From: Adineta ricciae
Taxonomy: Eukaryota; Rotifera; Eurotatoria; Adinetida; Adinetidae
Assembly: GCA_905250025.1 (NCBI GenBank)
Contig: CAJNOJ010000339.1
Span: 34,738 to 98,737 of the forward strand
Length of the DNA: 64,000 nt
Direction: 5' to 3'
The translations under genes and the position numbers were made by a program. Under the pieces are notes generated by a model that was not told the DNA's origin, ran no database searches, and saw only the letters and a list, made by a program, of their open reading frames with translations. Positions 52,474 to 64,000 of this stretch are shown one piece after another. Position 1 is the first letter of the stretch; each line of letters begins with the position of its first letter.

Positions 52474-54481
52474 ATGAAATTATTCGATCGAACTTCTGTC
52501 CGCTCCGGTAAACGGTTCGGTGGTTTATCATCCAGTATGTTCTTTGTTCGGAATAGTCCTCATCCACAACGTGTACGTCATATGGAAGGTAAAGAAGATT
52601 GATTTCAATTATAAGAACTTTCTCAAATCTTTTCAGGATTGAATGGTGCTTGGATTTGTAACGTAAATGATGATCTAGACCGCGATAAGCGTTCTAAACG
52701 TAACAAAGCGAATGATTATAATAAAAACAATCTACCAATAAACGAAACAGGACGTCGGACTGAACGATTAGTTCCTCCAACGACTTTTTGGAATACACAT
52801 GGACTCAGTAAGTGCCGTGTTTGTTTTATATATAAGAATATCTATTTCTCTTAAGTACATGATACTGATAAATGGAGACAGGAATTAGCAAATCTAGCCG
52901 CTGCTAGTGGTATTGGATCAGAAAACGAGGACAAGAAGCATTCGAATAAATCTGCGGTAACAGCTGATCCAAAGAATGCCTCACGTTCTGGTGCTCACTA
53001 TTCTACTAAAACCGGACGTTTCAATGAAGGTGCTTCAAAATCGCGTGGTCGCACAAGTACGAAACATGGTGCTGGTCAAACAGGAGAAACTTTGTTTAAC
53101 GTGCCTGAAGATGAAAGAGAAGCGTGGGTAAGTGAAAGCGCAAACGAAAGAAGGAACACTCGTCGTTGCAAGACTGATGAATCTATTAATGATCTTTCTT
53201 TTTTCAATGAAATAGATGTTACAAGTTCTCTGTCAACTTCTTGATACATGTAATTTGGAAGATGTTCAATCTTGGCTTGTTTCAGCATCGCCAGCAGGTA
53301 TGTGCGGATCATTTTCCATATCGATATGACTATGTATTTTAAATTGATTAGAAAAGGAACAAGCTCGTTCGATGATTAATGCCGCTCTACGCGGTTTGAA
53401 AGAATCCGAGCGTACATCAACCTCGGGCGATATTCAAGATTCAGTCGTTGATTTTGATTCTCTATCAAATTTTGTTGAAAGGTAGAAAAGCGTGAGAACG
53501 CATTCATTTCACCTCCAAAAACTCTTTTCTTCTCGAATTAGACAAAAGAACGAAGACAAATATGCTTCGCAAAAATATGTTAACGACGCTCTTAATCGTT
53601 CTGCGCCTGTTTTGCCATCCGTCGACGAACAACAACAACAACAACAACAACAACCTGACTTCGGTTTGAATGACACATGGGAAATCGGCGGTGTGACGAG
53701 ATCCTATATCTATTCGGGAGATAAGGCAAATCAATCGAACATTGAAAATCTTTATCCAAGTGATAATGAAGAACAGGTCGATACGATACGTCTATCCGAC
53801 GATCGCCATCGAGCTCGGTCTACCTCGTTAACGAAAAAGTCGCAAAGTTATGATTCACCACGTGAACGACCATTGACAAGTTATCGGCAAAATCCGAATG
53901 TTGAATCGATTCAATTCAATGACGATGTGAATAACCCAACGATAAGTTATCTCGACGAAATTCACAATGAAGATGGTAAATCACGTAAGATACGCGAATT
54001 ACAAACGAAGCTGTCGCGACAAGAAGAAGAAGCAAAGAAGAAATTCGATGAATTACAAACGAAACAATCACGACTAGAAAATGCCATTCGTCTACTCGCT
54101 AAACAAACAGCATCACGTAAAGCAAATCAACAAAATACATCTGGACAAAATGAAGGTAATGCTCGACTTCTTTTTCATGAAAATTCAAAATCTTTTCATG
54201 AATATTCAGATGCACCCGTGTTCAATGTAATTATTCAATCTCCACAGCCAAAGGGGCATCGCCATAAATCGAGTAAACCTCGAGCAACACCGTTCATTCA
54301 TGCTGATACAAGTAACAAGAAGAGTCGCGATGACAAACCAGGAGCAAAAGTCGGAGATTACAATGTCGAAGATGTGAAAGTTCAAATTAGTCTTTCACGT
54401 CTTGATAATCAACAACCGAAAGTCTACGGTGGTGTTTGGAAACACGATGCTCAAACATTACAACGTCTTCAAGGATGTTAG
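52474..54481 (+). CDS. TBATA-like protein
   Basis: TBATA (SPATIAL) of vertebrates is a thymus, brain and testis protein of unclear biochemical role. The N-terminus matches it: KRFGGLSSSMFFVRNSPHPQRVRHMEGLNG (vertebrate FGRLSHHSFFSRHHPHPQHV). Later come WRQELANLAA, YSTKTGRF (vertebrate YSAETGR) and QVLCQLLDTCNLEDVQSWLV (vertebrate ELLCRILETD...IQFWL). About six exons; the last one (from about 53543) is long and specific, with a poly-Gln run encoded by CAA repeats near 53630-53653, a basic/Ser-rich segment and a coiled coil (RELQTKLSRQEEEAKKK). The total is longer than the vertebrate protein. It converges on the claudin-like gene with 150 bp between stop codons. Confidence 0.8.
53629..53653 (+). 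repeat. CAA run encoding poly-Gln in the TBATA-like gene
   Basis: Eight consecutive CAA codons in frame. The pure codon use suggests recent slippage. Confidence 0.9.
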
Positions 54482-54631
54482 GATATATATATATTGAAAT
54501 GAACTTCTTCATATTTTATGATGGAAATCAATGAACAAAACATGACATATCTTTCTTTTTATCAAACGAATAAATAAACTTTTCTTTCTATTAATTCTTG
54601 CTGGAGAAGTCTTTAGTGGGAATTTTAGTGT

Positions 54632-55505
54632 TCAAACGTTCCGATTTCGGTAAATACGTACAAGATGAATGGCTCGTATCATTAACGTAAAGCCGGTAAA
54701 AAATAATGCGATGATTTCTAAACCTGCTGCCCAATCAAGCCGAGTATGAAAATCCTTCGCTGCATATGTCGTAACATTTGCACGAATCTCATCTTTTTGT
54801 TGTTGTGTATCTAAATTTAAGCTTATTCTTGTTGAACATGATAAATCAGTAGGAAAACATACTTGCTTCTTCTAAACGATTTCTTAAATCATAATGATAT
54901 TGATATAAATCATAATTCAACGATGAACCGAGTAAAATAAGTGCGACGAAAATGAAAATCAAGCCGACAAGTAGAAGAAACACAGTGACAACGGTTATAT
55001 AAAGATGAAATTGGTATTTGTATGGATTGATTATAATATGGGAGAAAATCAAGAGAAAAGATAAACTTAATGTACAAGCTGCGATGATTGTACACGAAAT
55101 TAATCCTTTTGCTATGGACGAATAATCACATTGACAAGGGTTATTTGCTTGATGGCATAACCTATGATTGACTAGGTTCGCTCCGGATTGTTGTGACTCG
55201 CGACAGTTCTTATTACCAGGAAAAATGTATTTATTGTCATCACAGATGGGATAGGATTTGTTTTTCGCTGATGAAATAGAAATGGGTTGATTTTCACATC
55301 GTTGGAAGATACCGACAGTGATAGTACGTTCGCTCCCAGTACGTCGTTCAGAGGCCCTAAACATATAAATGAATGTACGCGCTTGTTTCGTTCATTTGTC
55401 ATCTCACTTCCATCGAGGATATCCCATAGCCACGAAATGAAAAATTAATGTCAAAGTAATTAGAAACAAACTGATACTAATGAAGAAACGCGATGATTCG
55501 AGCAT
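54632..55505 (-). CDS. Claudin/PMP22-like four-TM membrane protein
   Basis: Three exons splice in frame. TM1 at the start (FFISISLFLITLTLIFHFVA) is followed by GYPRW. A large extracellular loop contains GIFQRCENQ, then several further Cys (YPICDDN, NKNCRES, HRLCHQ, PCQCDYS). TM2 (LISCTIIAACTLSLSFLL), TM3 (LYITVVTVFLLLVGLIFIFV) and TM4 (AGLEIIALFFTGFTLMI) follow. The W...GIF..C pattern and topology fit the claudin/PMP22/EMP superfamily, but the loop is longer and more Cys-rich than in claudins, and no clear PDZ-binding end is seen (ends YRNRNV). Placement in a junction complex is inference. Confidence 0.68.
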
Positions 55506-55893
55506 GATTTAAACTAATAATCTATATACACGTTGGATTGATTCTTGCAAGGACCGTTTTATGTTATATATCTGCTTCAAATCGATTGTAATTCAATCAT
55601 ATGTATAAAAGCTACTTAAGAATTATTCTCAGTCGGAGAAAAAGAGGTCATTCAGGTTTTCTTTTTGATGACAATCGGAGATATATTTCGTTTTATTCTA
55701 CGTCGTTCTCTGTCTCTCCTCCATTCAATGACAAAACTACAATCTCTTCATGATAATCATTGAGAATAAATACGAATGTTTCTTGGTCAAATCTTCCAAG
55801 AAGAAATTTAATACTTCGAACAAACATACTCCTTGAAGAAAAGGAACATAATCTGTCAATGTTTCGAATCGTTTTTATCATCGACTATACTTA
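55506..55893. other. Spacer between TRMU and claudin-like genes
   Basis: 388 bp. A 62-codon minus-strand ORF (55693-55881) runs close to the TRMU stop and is probably UTR. Confidence 0.4.
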
Positions 55894-57328
55894 TCTAACA
55901 CATATTTAAAATCAAATCTGAATTGATCAATGGCTCTGTCCAATTCATTTCGTATAACGATGTACCACTATGAGCGATGCGTGCAGCACCTTGCACTTCA
56001 GCTCCATCGTAGAACACAGCATACTAAAAGATGCGACTGTATGATTTTTGTTGAAATGTGATCAGAATGTACCTGGCCTGGACATATCGAACGAATTGGA
56101 ATGGGTAGAGATACATGTAAAGTGCCATTGTCTGCCAATGAAACGATTACAGGTAATGGACGATGTTTATGTTGAAAGCGAAAATCACATTGATAGACAC
56201 CGTTTTGTTTTAATACGGATGGGATATTGTGAATCCAATGCGGGAGCTCGGTTTGGAAAGATTTGGTGAATAATGCTGGATGATTTGTGCCAGGCGCCTG
56301 AAATGAAACTGATGATAACGATGAAATCGATCGAAAGCTTTCTACCACATAGATCACATTTTCTCTCGGATCTTTTTTTGCAATATACCATGGTTTCGGC
56401 GATGAAACTTGTTTATTTATCGGAGTGATTCGTTGTCCAATGGTATACCGATGCAGACCGTCGTGTTCACCGATAATTTCATTGGTTTCGATAGATTTAA
56501 TCGTCCCGACCTTATCAGGGATATATTGAGAAATAAAACGAGAAAATTTGCGTTTGCCAATGAAACATAAACCCATGCCTAAGCAATATCACTTCCGCCA
56601 TTTCAATCGGGCAGATAAAACGCACTTACTTTCTGCCTTTTGAGATATTCTCTGCAAATTCATTTCATTTGCTAATCGTTTCACATCAGATTTCATCATT
56701 CCACCGATAGGAAACTGAATGAACGGTAATAGAGAATCTTTCAAATGACATAAAAAGAAAGATTGATCCTTTTTCATATCCACACCGCGCATTAATTGAA
56801 ATCCTAAAAAGATTCATTTCCGATTACGTTTGTTTGTTCATTTTCTTCAATACTTAATTCCTTGGTTATCTTGTTCGATTTGTGCGTAGTGTCCCGTCGC
56901 TAAATATGGTGTATCAAGACGTTCTCGGCAATATTTCATCAAAGAATCGAATTTCACATATTTATTACAAAGAATATCAGGGTTCGGCGTTAAACCGCGT
57001 TCGTAATCGTCGAGAAATGGTTCGAATACTTTCGTCCAATATTCTTTGATGAAATCAACAACATGTAAACGGATATTGAGTTGGTTGCTGACGAACATTG
57101 CATCCTCAAGATCTTGGTCACTCGTACATTTCGTTGCGCTATCATCATCTTCATGCTTTTCCCAATTACGCATGAAACAACCGATCACTTCGTAACCTTG
57201 AAAGATCAAATGAACATTTTTCAATGAACACAACATAGAAATAAACCGAAACCTTTTTTCTTCAATAGTGCTGCTGATACAGAACTATCAACGCCTCCGG
57301 ACATGGCGCAAACAATACGTTTTTTCAT
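55894..57328 (-). CDS. TRMU: Mitochondrial tRNA-specific 2-thiouridylase
   Basis: Adds the 2-thio group to wobble uridine of mitochondrial tRNAs (MnmA/TRMU family). The start MKKRIVCAMSGGVDSSVSAALL contains the ATP PP-loop SGGVDSS. Next come GYEVIGCFMRNWE, NPDILCNKYVKFD with the first active-site Cys, TGHYAQI and DMKKDQSFFLCHL with the second. MGLCFIGKRKFSRFI, RYTIGQR and the C-terminal beta barrel follow (CPGQ, then YAVFYDGAEVQGAARI). About six exons. There is no clear N-terminal mitochondrial presequence before the PP-loop, so targeting may need another exon or an internal signal. The start is divergent from the coiled-coil gene (547 bp apart). Confidence 0.94.
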
Positions 57329-57875
57329 CGGAACTATCTAAAAATATATCCATTCATTTTCAAGCAAATTACACTCAATATTTATTGACGTCATCAGCAT
57401 TTGTCATGTGGGTGTCTGCTTGGTTCTTATACTTTCATTTCAAAACATTCTTTTCCGACTTATATATTTCAAGACACATCTCAAATCGTATTTGTCCGCA
57501 TCCTGCACAACGTCTGATTCCAAGAGACATCATTTTTTTGTGTTTAATTAAAGAAAGCCTCTCCGAGTTCTTTCATGGAAAACAGTTCATCCCAAATTAT
57601 TTATTTAACATCGAATAAAAAAAAGCCTTTTTTCTTTCATTGTTTTCCGACGCAAACTTTTCTCTCTTCAAATATATATTTACTCAGTTAAATTACAAAG
57701 AAAAGAGGACAGTACTTGAATAAATTGAACTTTCTCTCGAGAATGGAAATGAGTTTTTTTCTTCTTACGTCGGTAACTTCTGATATCGCCATTTTATTTC
57801 TTATTTCTTGGAAAGGAAATCTTTCACACATTTGTTTTTCTCTTCGTTTAACTTCAAAAACAAAAGTTTCACATC
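57329..57875. other. Divergent promoter region between TRMU and coiled-coil gene
   Basis: 547 bp, AT-rich; small ORFs here are not convincing. A TATATATT lies near 57673. Confidence 0.4.
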
Positions 57876-59157
57876 ATGTCGCATTCCAATTCTCTGACTG
57901 CCTCATCCGATTTCGAAGTCAATTTTTCGCCAAGGAAAGAAGCATTGACATCGAAACTTCGACAAACATTCAATGTAGCCGGCAGACGGAACCCTGAAAG
58001 TCGATCGAGAAAACAATCAGTGCCTGATCTGACAAATTTAACTCCTCAAAGTCAGGTAAATGGACATATTCGGAAGGAATTCGTTGGTAAAGAAGTATTA
58101 CTTTCTAGGAACTCATTTTACGCGCTGTGGACACGATAAAAAAGGAGGACAGTGAGAGTGTCATGAGTGCACTGGACGAAAGTCGAGATATTCTACGTAA
58201 TTCACTCGAAGAATTCAAACGTGAACAAGCAGAATACCGAAAACAACTGCAAGAGATTTCGAAAATGAAAGAAAACGCAATGGGAAGACAAAAGGGTAGG
58301 ACAAAGCTTTGTTTGAATAAGATCGATTAGACATATTAATTTCTGTCTAGAAAATTCCATTCCATTATCAATATTTATGAAGCAAAAACGTGATACGGAA
58401 GGTCTAGCTGATCTTCGGCCAAATTCCGGCATGAATCTCACTTATCAGGCGTATTTCGAAGCCTTGTTAACAACCGATAAAAATGATTCGCAGCATCCAT
58501 CGGATAAAGCGGCAGTGATCAAATACATTCGTGGACGTGAACGGCGAAAACGTGCTGCGGAGAATAAGAAGAATCACGAAATAACAGAAGATGTTCTGGA
58601 AAAAGTATGTGTGAACTCATAAGGAACTTTGCGTCGAAATCTCTCTTCTGGAATTCTTCTAGCAAACAGCTGAGTTGATGGGTAAACTCGATGGAATGGA
58701 TATCAAACTGGAAAATGAACGACAACGACAAAATGATATTTTACGTGCTCGAATGAATGAAAAGAAAACTAAGAATAACAATATAATGCAAGCACATGAA
58801 ATCATCGGACAAGCGAACGAAGCCGATCTAGCGTAAGTAGTGTTCATCCTTAGAGATCTATGAATTTGGAATTCTTTTTTTCATAGTCGCCAACGTGTCG
58901 AACAATCACAACGTGAGAAAATTGAAGCACGTTTATCAGCTGCTCGTGTCCGTCGACCGCCGTCGAACATGATCCATGTGCAAAGTAATGCTAATGAGCA
59001 TGATGATGATCAAGAACTAGATAACGAACAAGTTCAAACGACGAAGAAATCTCTGAAATTATTAGATGAAACTAACGGATATCAATCAGTACGAGCAACA
59101 ACGCCTGTTTTCGGCGATGATGATACGGACAGAAAAGTGGCCAATATTCATATTTAA
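57876..59157 (+). CDS. Orphan coiled-coil protein
   Basis: I do not recognise a family. Five exons joined by short GT-AG introns give about 345 aa. The N-terminus is Ser-rich and basic (FSPRKEALTSKLRQTF). The middle is dominated by heptad-like charged helices (EFKREQAEYRKQLQEISKM; LENERQRQNDILRARMNEK; VEQSQREKIEARLSAARV), with a more globular stretch (MNLTYQAYFEALL). The C-terminus is acidic. The pattern suits a structural or ciliary/centrosomal protein, but that is a guess from composition. Confidence 0.72.
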
Positions 59158-59606
59158 ACAGATTTATATATAATATAAACTTGCGAACATTTATATAAAT
59201 ATTTTCTCCTCCTTCGTCTTTTTTTTTCTTTTGAAAAAATCACACTCTCAATAAAAGAACTGGTCGAGATGTTCTGTAAACATCAGTTACCAATCAAAAG
59301 AAAACACGACAACCTCTTGTACTCAATCTCTTTGTCCTGAATCCGATGAACATTGGTTTGCTGAACATAGAGAAAGGTGAATATAGGCAATTCTGAGAGG
59401 GATGTAAATTAGGTTGAAATCGAACGTAGTCCAGAACTAAGTACCTAGAAAGTTACACAATCGAGTTCGAACATAGGTTTTCTTATCAAAAATTGGATGA
59501 ATGTGTCTAGTATTTTATTGTTGTTAAGCTTTTGTTTTTTTTTCAACATGCAAAAGAAGAGAGAATATACATATGAATGAAGATACAAAGGAAATCACAA
59601 GCTCAA
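59158..59606. other. Convergent intergenic region before PUF60
   Basis: 449 bp; AATAAA near 59250 serves the coiled-coil gene. Nothing else is seen. Confidence 0.45.
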
Positions 59607-62142
59607 TCAGCCAGAGAAATCTTCAGCATTATACGCTGTTTGATCGTACAACTCCGCTTTTATCATTCGACCACTAAACCATCGACCATTGAGTGTGTCC
59701 GCTGTTTTTTCTGCTTCTAAAATTCGATTCGATTCGAAAAAATATATTCTGCTAAATATCAAGTGGACTGAAGATCCGTTTACCTTTACTATTGCGAAAT
59801 TCAACGAAAATCTTCACGATCTCTTCAGCATTAACTTGTTCGTCTTGTTTTTCAGTATAAATAACAACTTTACTGACTTCACCGTACTTTGAACACTCCT
59901 CTAGACGATGACAACAGCAGCAGCAACAAAGCAAATATATTTCGAATACGAACTATCAGAAATAAAAATTCTTACCTGTGATTTCCTGTTGCAGTTCCTC
60001 GTCAATTTCATCTGGAGTAGCCATATTTCTTAGAATACATACGCGCGAATCAAGTCGACGCTTATTCAATTTTTGCATCAATAAATGTCGTTGTTCACGT
60101 CCTTGATTGAAAATAGACGATTTATTTCAATTAAGAAAATCGCTTTCATACTTTACCTTTGACGCTGAGCTCTTCTTGTTGAGAGAGAGTTGATGAAGTA
60201 TCTTCAGTATTCTTCAGCTCTTTGTCAACACTGTCGGATTTCGTTGGCAAAACTAAGGATATCGATGGATATTGTTGCTCGTTTCGAGAATCAATTTGTA
60301 AACCAACAGGAATAGGTGGTTCTTCTAGAATCGTAGGTTGTGGAATAGATGATGGTATAGGTGGTATGATAACTGAAATTTAACGAGATGATGAAATGCA
60401 GCAATAAAAAAAATACAATATAAGGATCTACTTTGAGGCGGTGGAATTGACGGTTGTGAAAGAATAGTGTTGATAGACGTTAAAGGAAAGCTAGGAATAA
60501 ACCGTAATAATAAATACAGCAAATTCCGATCGTTCATTTACTTTGAAGCAACCCCTAATGGACTGGCTGCTAATCGCTGAGAAATATCAGTAGGTGTGAC
60601 ATTGTTCGATACAGGTATCGATGGTACAGCAGCGACGACTGTGGGCGGCATCATCCGACCTGGAAAACTATTGTGTGCAAATGGATTATTGTGAATCTGT
60701 GACGCTACCTAAAAGATATCGACATAGCATTCCTACTCAATATCAAATGAAAACCATCGTACGACAGCGGGTTGGGGGTTGGTTTCCATTTCTTTTGCTT
60801 GCAATTCAGCAGTGATTTTCGCAACTGCATAGCAAGTAGCAGACGGTAGTTGAGTGGGTACGGGCTGAACTCCTGCCGTTAGGCCATCAGGTGGTGTGAC
60901 TGCTTTTCCTACTCGAAGGAATTGCCCTAGAGACGAAATAAACGAAGATGATTTTATGTTATGGCGAGCATACCACCAAGATCAAACAGATTCATCGCAC
61001 TGATTGCATCTTGTGCCGCTTGTGCGGTTTCGTATTCAATAAAACCGTATCCTCTGAAAAATGAAATATCGAAAAAGTGATAAGAATCAATGAGAAAAAC
61101 TTCTCTTACTTGTGTTTCCCCGTTGCTGTATCTTTGGCCAGAACTGCACTCTTAATTTTGCCTATGCATATACATACATAAATATAAAATTCATCTCAAA
61201 AATATACTTTTCTTTCTTCATTTACCGAATGCTTCAAATACACTTTGAATGTCAGTTTCGGTTAGATCCGAATGAATCGAAGCAACATAGATTCGATTAT
61301 AAGGCTTTGCTTCGTCCATCAACTGTTGAATGATCGGTTGTGCTTGAGGCATACTCGAAGGTCGGCCAACCTATCCAAATATGCAACAGTTTAGAAGACA
61401 AACTAGCCAAGTGATCTTGTACATCTACCTTGATATTTCGTCCGCTCAAGGCAACTCCATTCATTTGATCAATAGACAACTGCGCTGCTTCTGGTATTTC
61501 ATATTCCAAAAAGGCAAAACCTTTATGACGATTCGTTGCAGTATCATATGACAATGAAACTGCTTTTACTGGACCAAATGGTGAAAATGCTGTTTTCAAC
61601 ATCGCTTCATTCAATTCAAAATTGATACTACCAACGTAGATTCTGAAATTAGATTCAATCGTGACTATTTCATGCATTCTCCTCTGTTAAGTTATTTACC
61701 GACACATTAATGAGAATGCTTGCTTCTTCTTATCGAGATCTAATAGCACACGTTGCTGCTGCTGTTGCTGTCTAACAAGAACATGTTTAGCACTTTGTTC
61801 CAGAGCAGCTTTTTTCGCACGTTTCACATTCTCTTCATCAACAGGTCGACTTCTATACCGGCCAGTATTGCGTTTAGCACCTGGCCCTTGAAATAATGGT
61901 CCACGTTGTTGAAGTTCAACTACATTGACAAATGCAGCAAATGGTGCCACCTCATTTGGTAGTTGCGGTATGTTTTGTCGAGTAGGTTTATTTGTAGTTG
62001 AGGTCGAGTTTGGCTCATTAACATTATCTAAATCGAACACGAGTTCTGTTTTTGATCTGATATATACATGCATGGCAAGAAACATACCGGTTATCATCGG
62101 ACTGGATGTATCAGTTGACATGACAAGAAAATCTGAAAGCAT
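59607..62142 (-). CDS. PUF60: Poly(U)-binding splicing factor PUF60
   Basis: Nuclear RNA-binding protein that helps U2AF recognise 3' splice sites. RRM1 (about 61440-61645) has IYVGSINFE (RNP2) and KGFAFLEYE (RNP1). RRM2 (about 60985-61300) has [10 protein letters not shown] and [10 protein letters not shown] proline-rich linker follows, then the C-terminal UHM domain (about 59607-60025) with [29 protein letters not shown] and GRWFSGR, whose Arg-x-Phe motif binds ULM peptides. The N-terminus carries a Gln run ([10 protein letters not shown]). Start is uncertain: ATG at 62142, or ATG at 62121 after a GCTTTCAG acceptor-like site. It follows XRCC1 on the same strand with about 110 bp between. 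Confidence 0.93.
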
Positions 62143-62251
62143 TTCATAATATCACCAAGGTGAAGAAAACATTTATTGAAATAAAGAATTTCTCCTTTCT
62201 TTGTTCATGTCTATATATATACAATAAGAAAAATAAAAATAAAACTATGTA

Positions 62252-64000
62252 TTATTTGTTATCTGGTAATATTAAGTATGGTGGACACGGAACAAATTTA
62301 TTTTCATCATGACAATCTTGCAACCAATCAAGTGAGAGAAACTTCATCTCGGGATTTGTTTTCGATATCTAAATAGATAATTATGACTGTAACATGTACA
62401 TCTAAATCCCCGATATAGATTCCTCAATACACTTCTACTTATTGATATTCGTATGAAGAGGAAAAAGGTGAGTATTCTTACCTTGTCGAAATGATCGTTC
62501 CACAATCGATTAGTTATCATATATTTAACTTCTGATGTGATCTGTTTTTCTAATAAACCATCGTAAGCATAGATAACTCGACGAATGTCGCGATAAGTAT
62601 TGTCATCAAATTCATTCTTGTCGACATAGAAGTGTTTTCCATGAAAGAAATCTGCTAATTCCGATGGGGGCTTTGTCGCTTGTGGTTCATCTTCATCGGT
62701 CTCAGCGTCATAAACTGAAACAGGATTAAATTCACACATACATAGAAGTCGAATTCTCGTAGATCTACTTACCACTTTCGTCAGCCTCATTTTCCAATGT
62801 CGAAACCTTTTTCGTGACATTTTTTGAAATTATCGGTTCGTCCTCATCATCGTCACTATCATCGAAAGTAGGCGCTTTCTTTTTAGTCTGTGTCGGTTTT
62901 CTGGTATTTGTAGCTTCTATCAGTTCATCATCGTCGACGTCATCGAATGTTTGAACTTTAATCTGTGTGGATGTCTTTTTGATTACGTCTTTGGACTTCA
63001 TTGACTTTTCGTTGTTTTCGTCATCGCTATCATCAAAGGACATTGGTTTCTTCGGCCTGTTCCCTGCTGTTTGATTTGGTTTGTCCTTCTTTGTTCCGTT
63101 CAATTCATAATTTCTCTCCGGTAATAACTGATTCTGCTTATAACAATCGAGTATCCACTGCTTGTTGACGACAAATCCTTTTTCACTTTGTTTAACTTGT
63201 GTAAATTTTGGTGTGTTCGGAAATGCACAACTAAAACAAGATGAAAATCTTCTCTAACGCGAAACCTAATCGAATGGCACTGACATCAGATGTGTACATG
63301 TGTCATCCCAGTCGTCATTGTATGTCGCGCCCATTTTGGTTGCTTTTGTTCGTAATTCTGTTCGCAGTGGATTCTGGAAACCGCTTAGAACAAAAACGAC
63401 TTTTTTCATCAATTCAGATTGATTTTCAGCTAGAAGAAGTATAACAAAATATTCGTTCTTCCTGACGACAAAGTCGACATGATCTACTTTTGCTTCGTTT
63501 TGCTTCGTTTTCAGTAGCTGGCGATTGCAAATCATCAGCTGTGATCGGACGCTTTGATGGTCGATTTGGTGTACTCTAAAGAGATGATAATGCACTTTCC
63601 TAAATAGCTTCACATTGATTGAATTTTTACTTTAACATCTTTCTTTAATAATTTTTGAATTTCATTATCATCCATCGGCTTCTTACTCAATAATTCATCA
63701 GCAACATTAGATAAAGCTCGTATTTGATCACTAGCGGTTGGCTCCGATAGTTGCAACTTCTTCTCCGCTTGTTTTTTAGCAAAAAATGATCCGATTTTAC
63801 TCTGTTCTTTACTTGTTTCGTCGTCATCCGCATCGACATCTCCATTGATCATCGCAGACGATCGATTTAATAAATCTGTTTGATTCGTTTCATCGGCCAA
63901 TGTCGATGGTGAATACAGTTTAATAAAACATAGACCAAATGGATCTAATCGGTTAAATTTCTGCTCACAAACGATCTTCAATCGATCCCATTTTTCGTTT
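62252..64000 (-). CDS. XRCC1: XRCC1 DNA-repair scaffold, C-terminal part (5' end beyond right edge)
   Basis: Scaffold of single-strand break and base-excision repair. The window begins inside the N-terminal domain (FGLCFIKLYSPS, vertebrate YGLSFVRFHSP). A linker with GSFFAKKQAEKK follows. BRCT1 reads VVFVLSGFQNPLRTELR, THLICAF (across an intron), NTPKFTQV and KQWILDCYKQN. The interdomain linker carries three FDD(S/V)DD-type acidic repeats plus DAETDEDEP. BRCT2 reads ELADFFHGKHFYV, RRVIYAYDGLL and MKFLSLDWLQDCHDE, ending CPPYLILPDNK. All these match vertebrate XRCC1 order. BRCT2 would bind DNA ligase III and BRCT1 PARP1/DNA by family knowledge. Confidence 0.94.

Noticed and set aside
62060-62142. 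A 31-bp GT-AG intron in the first PUF60 exon
   Set aside because: It would be far shorter than all other introns here, and the frame is open straight through it.

Overview
This window is nuclear DNA from an invertebrate animal, most likely a bdelloid rotifer or a close relative. The evidence is indirect. The DNA is AT-rich and compact. Genes on both strands carry GT-AG introns mostly 48-70 bp long. The repertoire is purely metazoan: MAGI scaffold, nuclear receptor, rhodopsin-like GPCRs, Cys-loop channel subunit, claudin-like protein and XRCC1. Many start codons sit just behind a pyrimidine tract ending in AG, as expected where spliced-leader trans-splicing is used (known in rotifers). Every product name rests on motifs read from the translated sequence, with no database search. 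I see no transposase, integrase, viral gene, tRNA, rRNA or CRISPR array.

Layout. 1-2336 (-): N-terminal part of a USP7-type deubiquitinase, cut by the left edge. 2808-4462 (+): adenosine deaminase. 5464-6854 (+): orphan Ser/Pro-rich protein. 8793-17030 (+): a large MAGI scaffold gene with six PDZ domains and a guanylate-kinase-like region but no WW domains. 18203-24216 (+): three tandem EF-1alpha genes, the first broken at a single N. 24760-30162 (+): ankyrin/SOCS-box protein, Cu/Zn superoxide dismutase, a ligand-less SOD paralogue, a FUN14 mitochondrial protein and TYW3. 30163-33385 is gene-poor. 33386-34771 (+): orphan GPCR. 35312-35818 (-): orphan membrane protein.

37173-44848 (-) is a tight block: POT1-like telomere OB-fold protein, folliculin, TMEM168-like protein and a nuclear receptor. 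Then come TRAP-beta (45277-46075, +), a second GPCR (46611-47955, -), a Cys-loop receptor subunit (49564-51235, -), a TBATA-like protein (52474-54481, +), a claudin-like four-TM protein (54632-55505, -), the tRNA 2-thiouridylase TRMU (55894-57328, -), a coiled-coil orphan (57876-59157, +), the splicing factor PUF60 (59607-62142, -), and XRCC1 (62252-64000, -), cut by the right edge.

Most genes are unrelated housekeeping or signalling functions, so there is no single pathway. Loose themes are redox (SOD pair beside a mitophagy-type FUN14 protein), tRNA modification (TYW3, TRMU), telomere and DNA repair (POT1-like, XRCC1) and neuronal signalling (two GPCRs, one Cys-loop subunit). The points most worth a second look are the metal-ligand-less SOD paralogue, the WW-less MAGI with an apparent alternative first exon, the single-OB POT1-like protein, the EF-1alpha array with its N-marked junction and conversion-like identity, the repeated acidic motifs in XRCC1, and the recurrent trans-splice-acceptor-like sites with short intergenic gaps.
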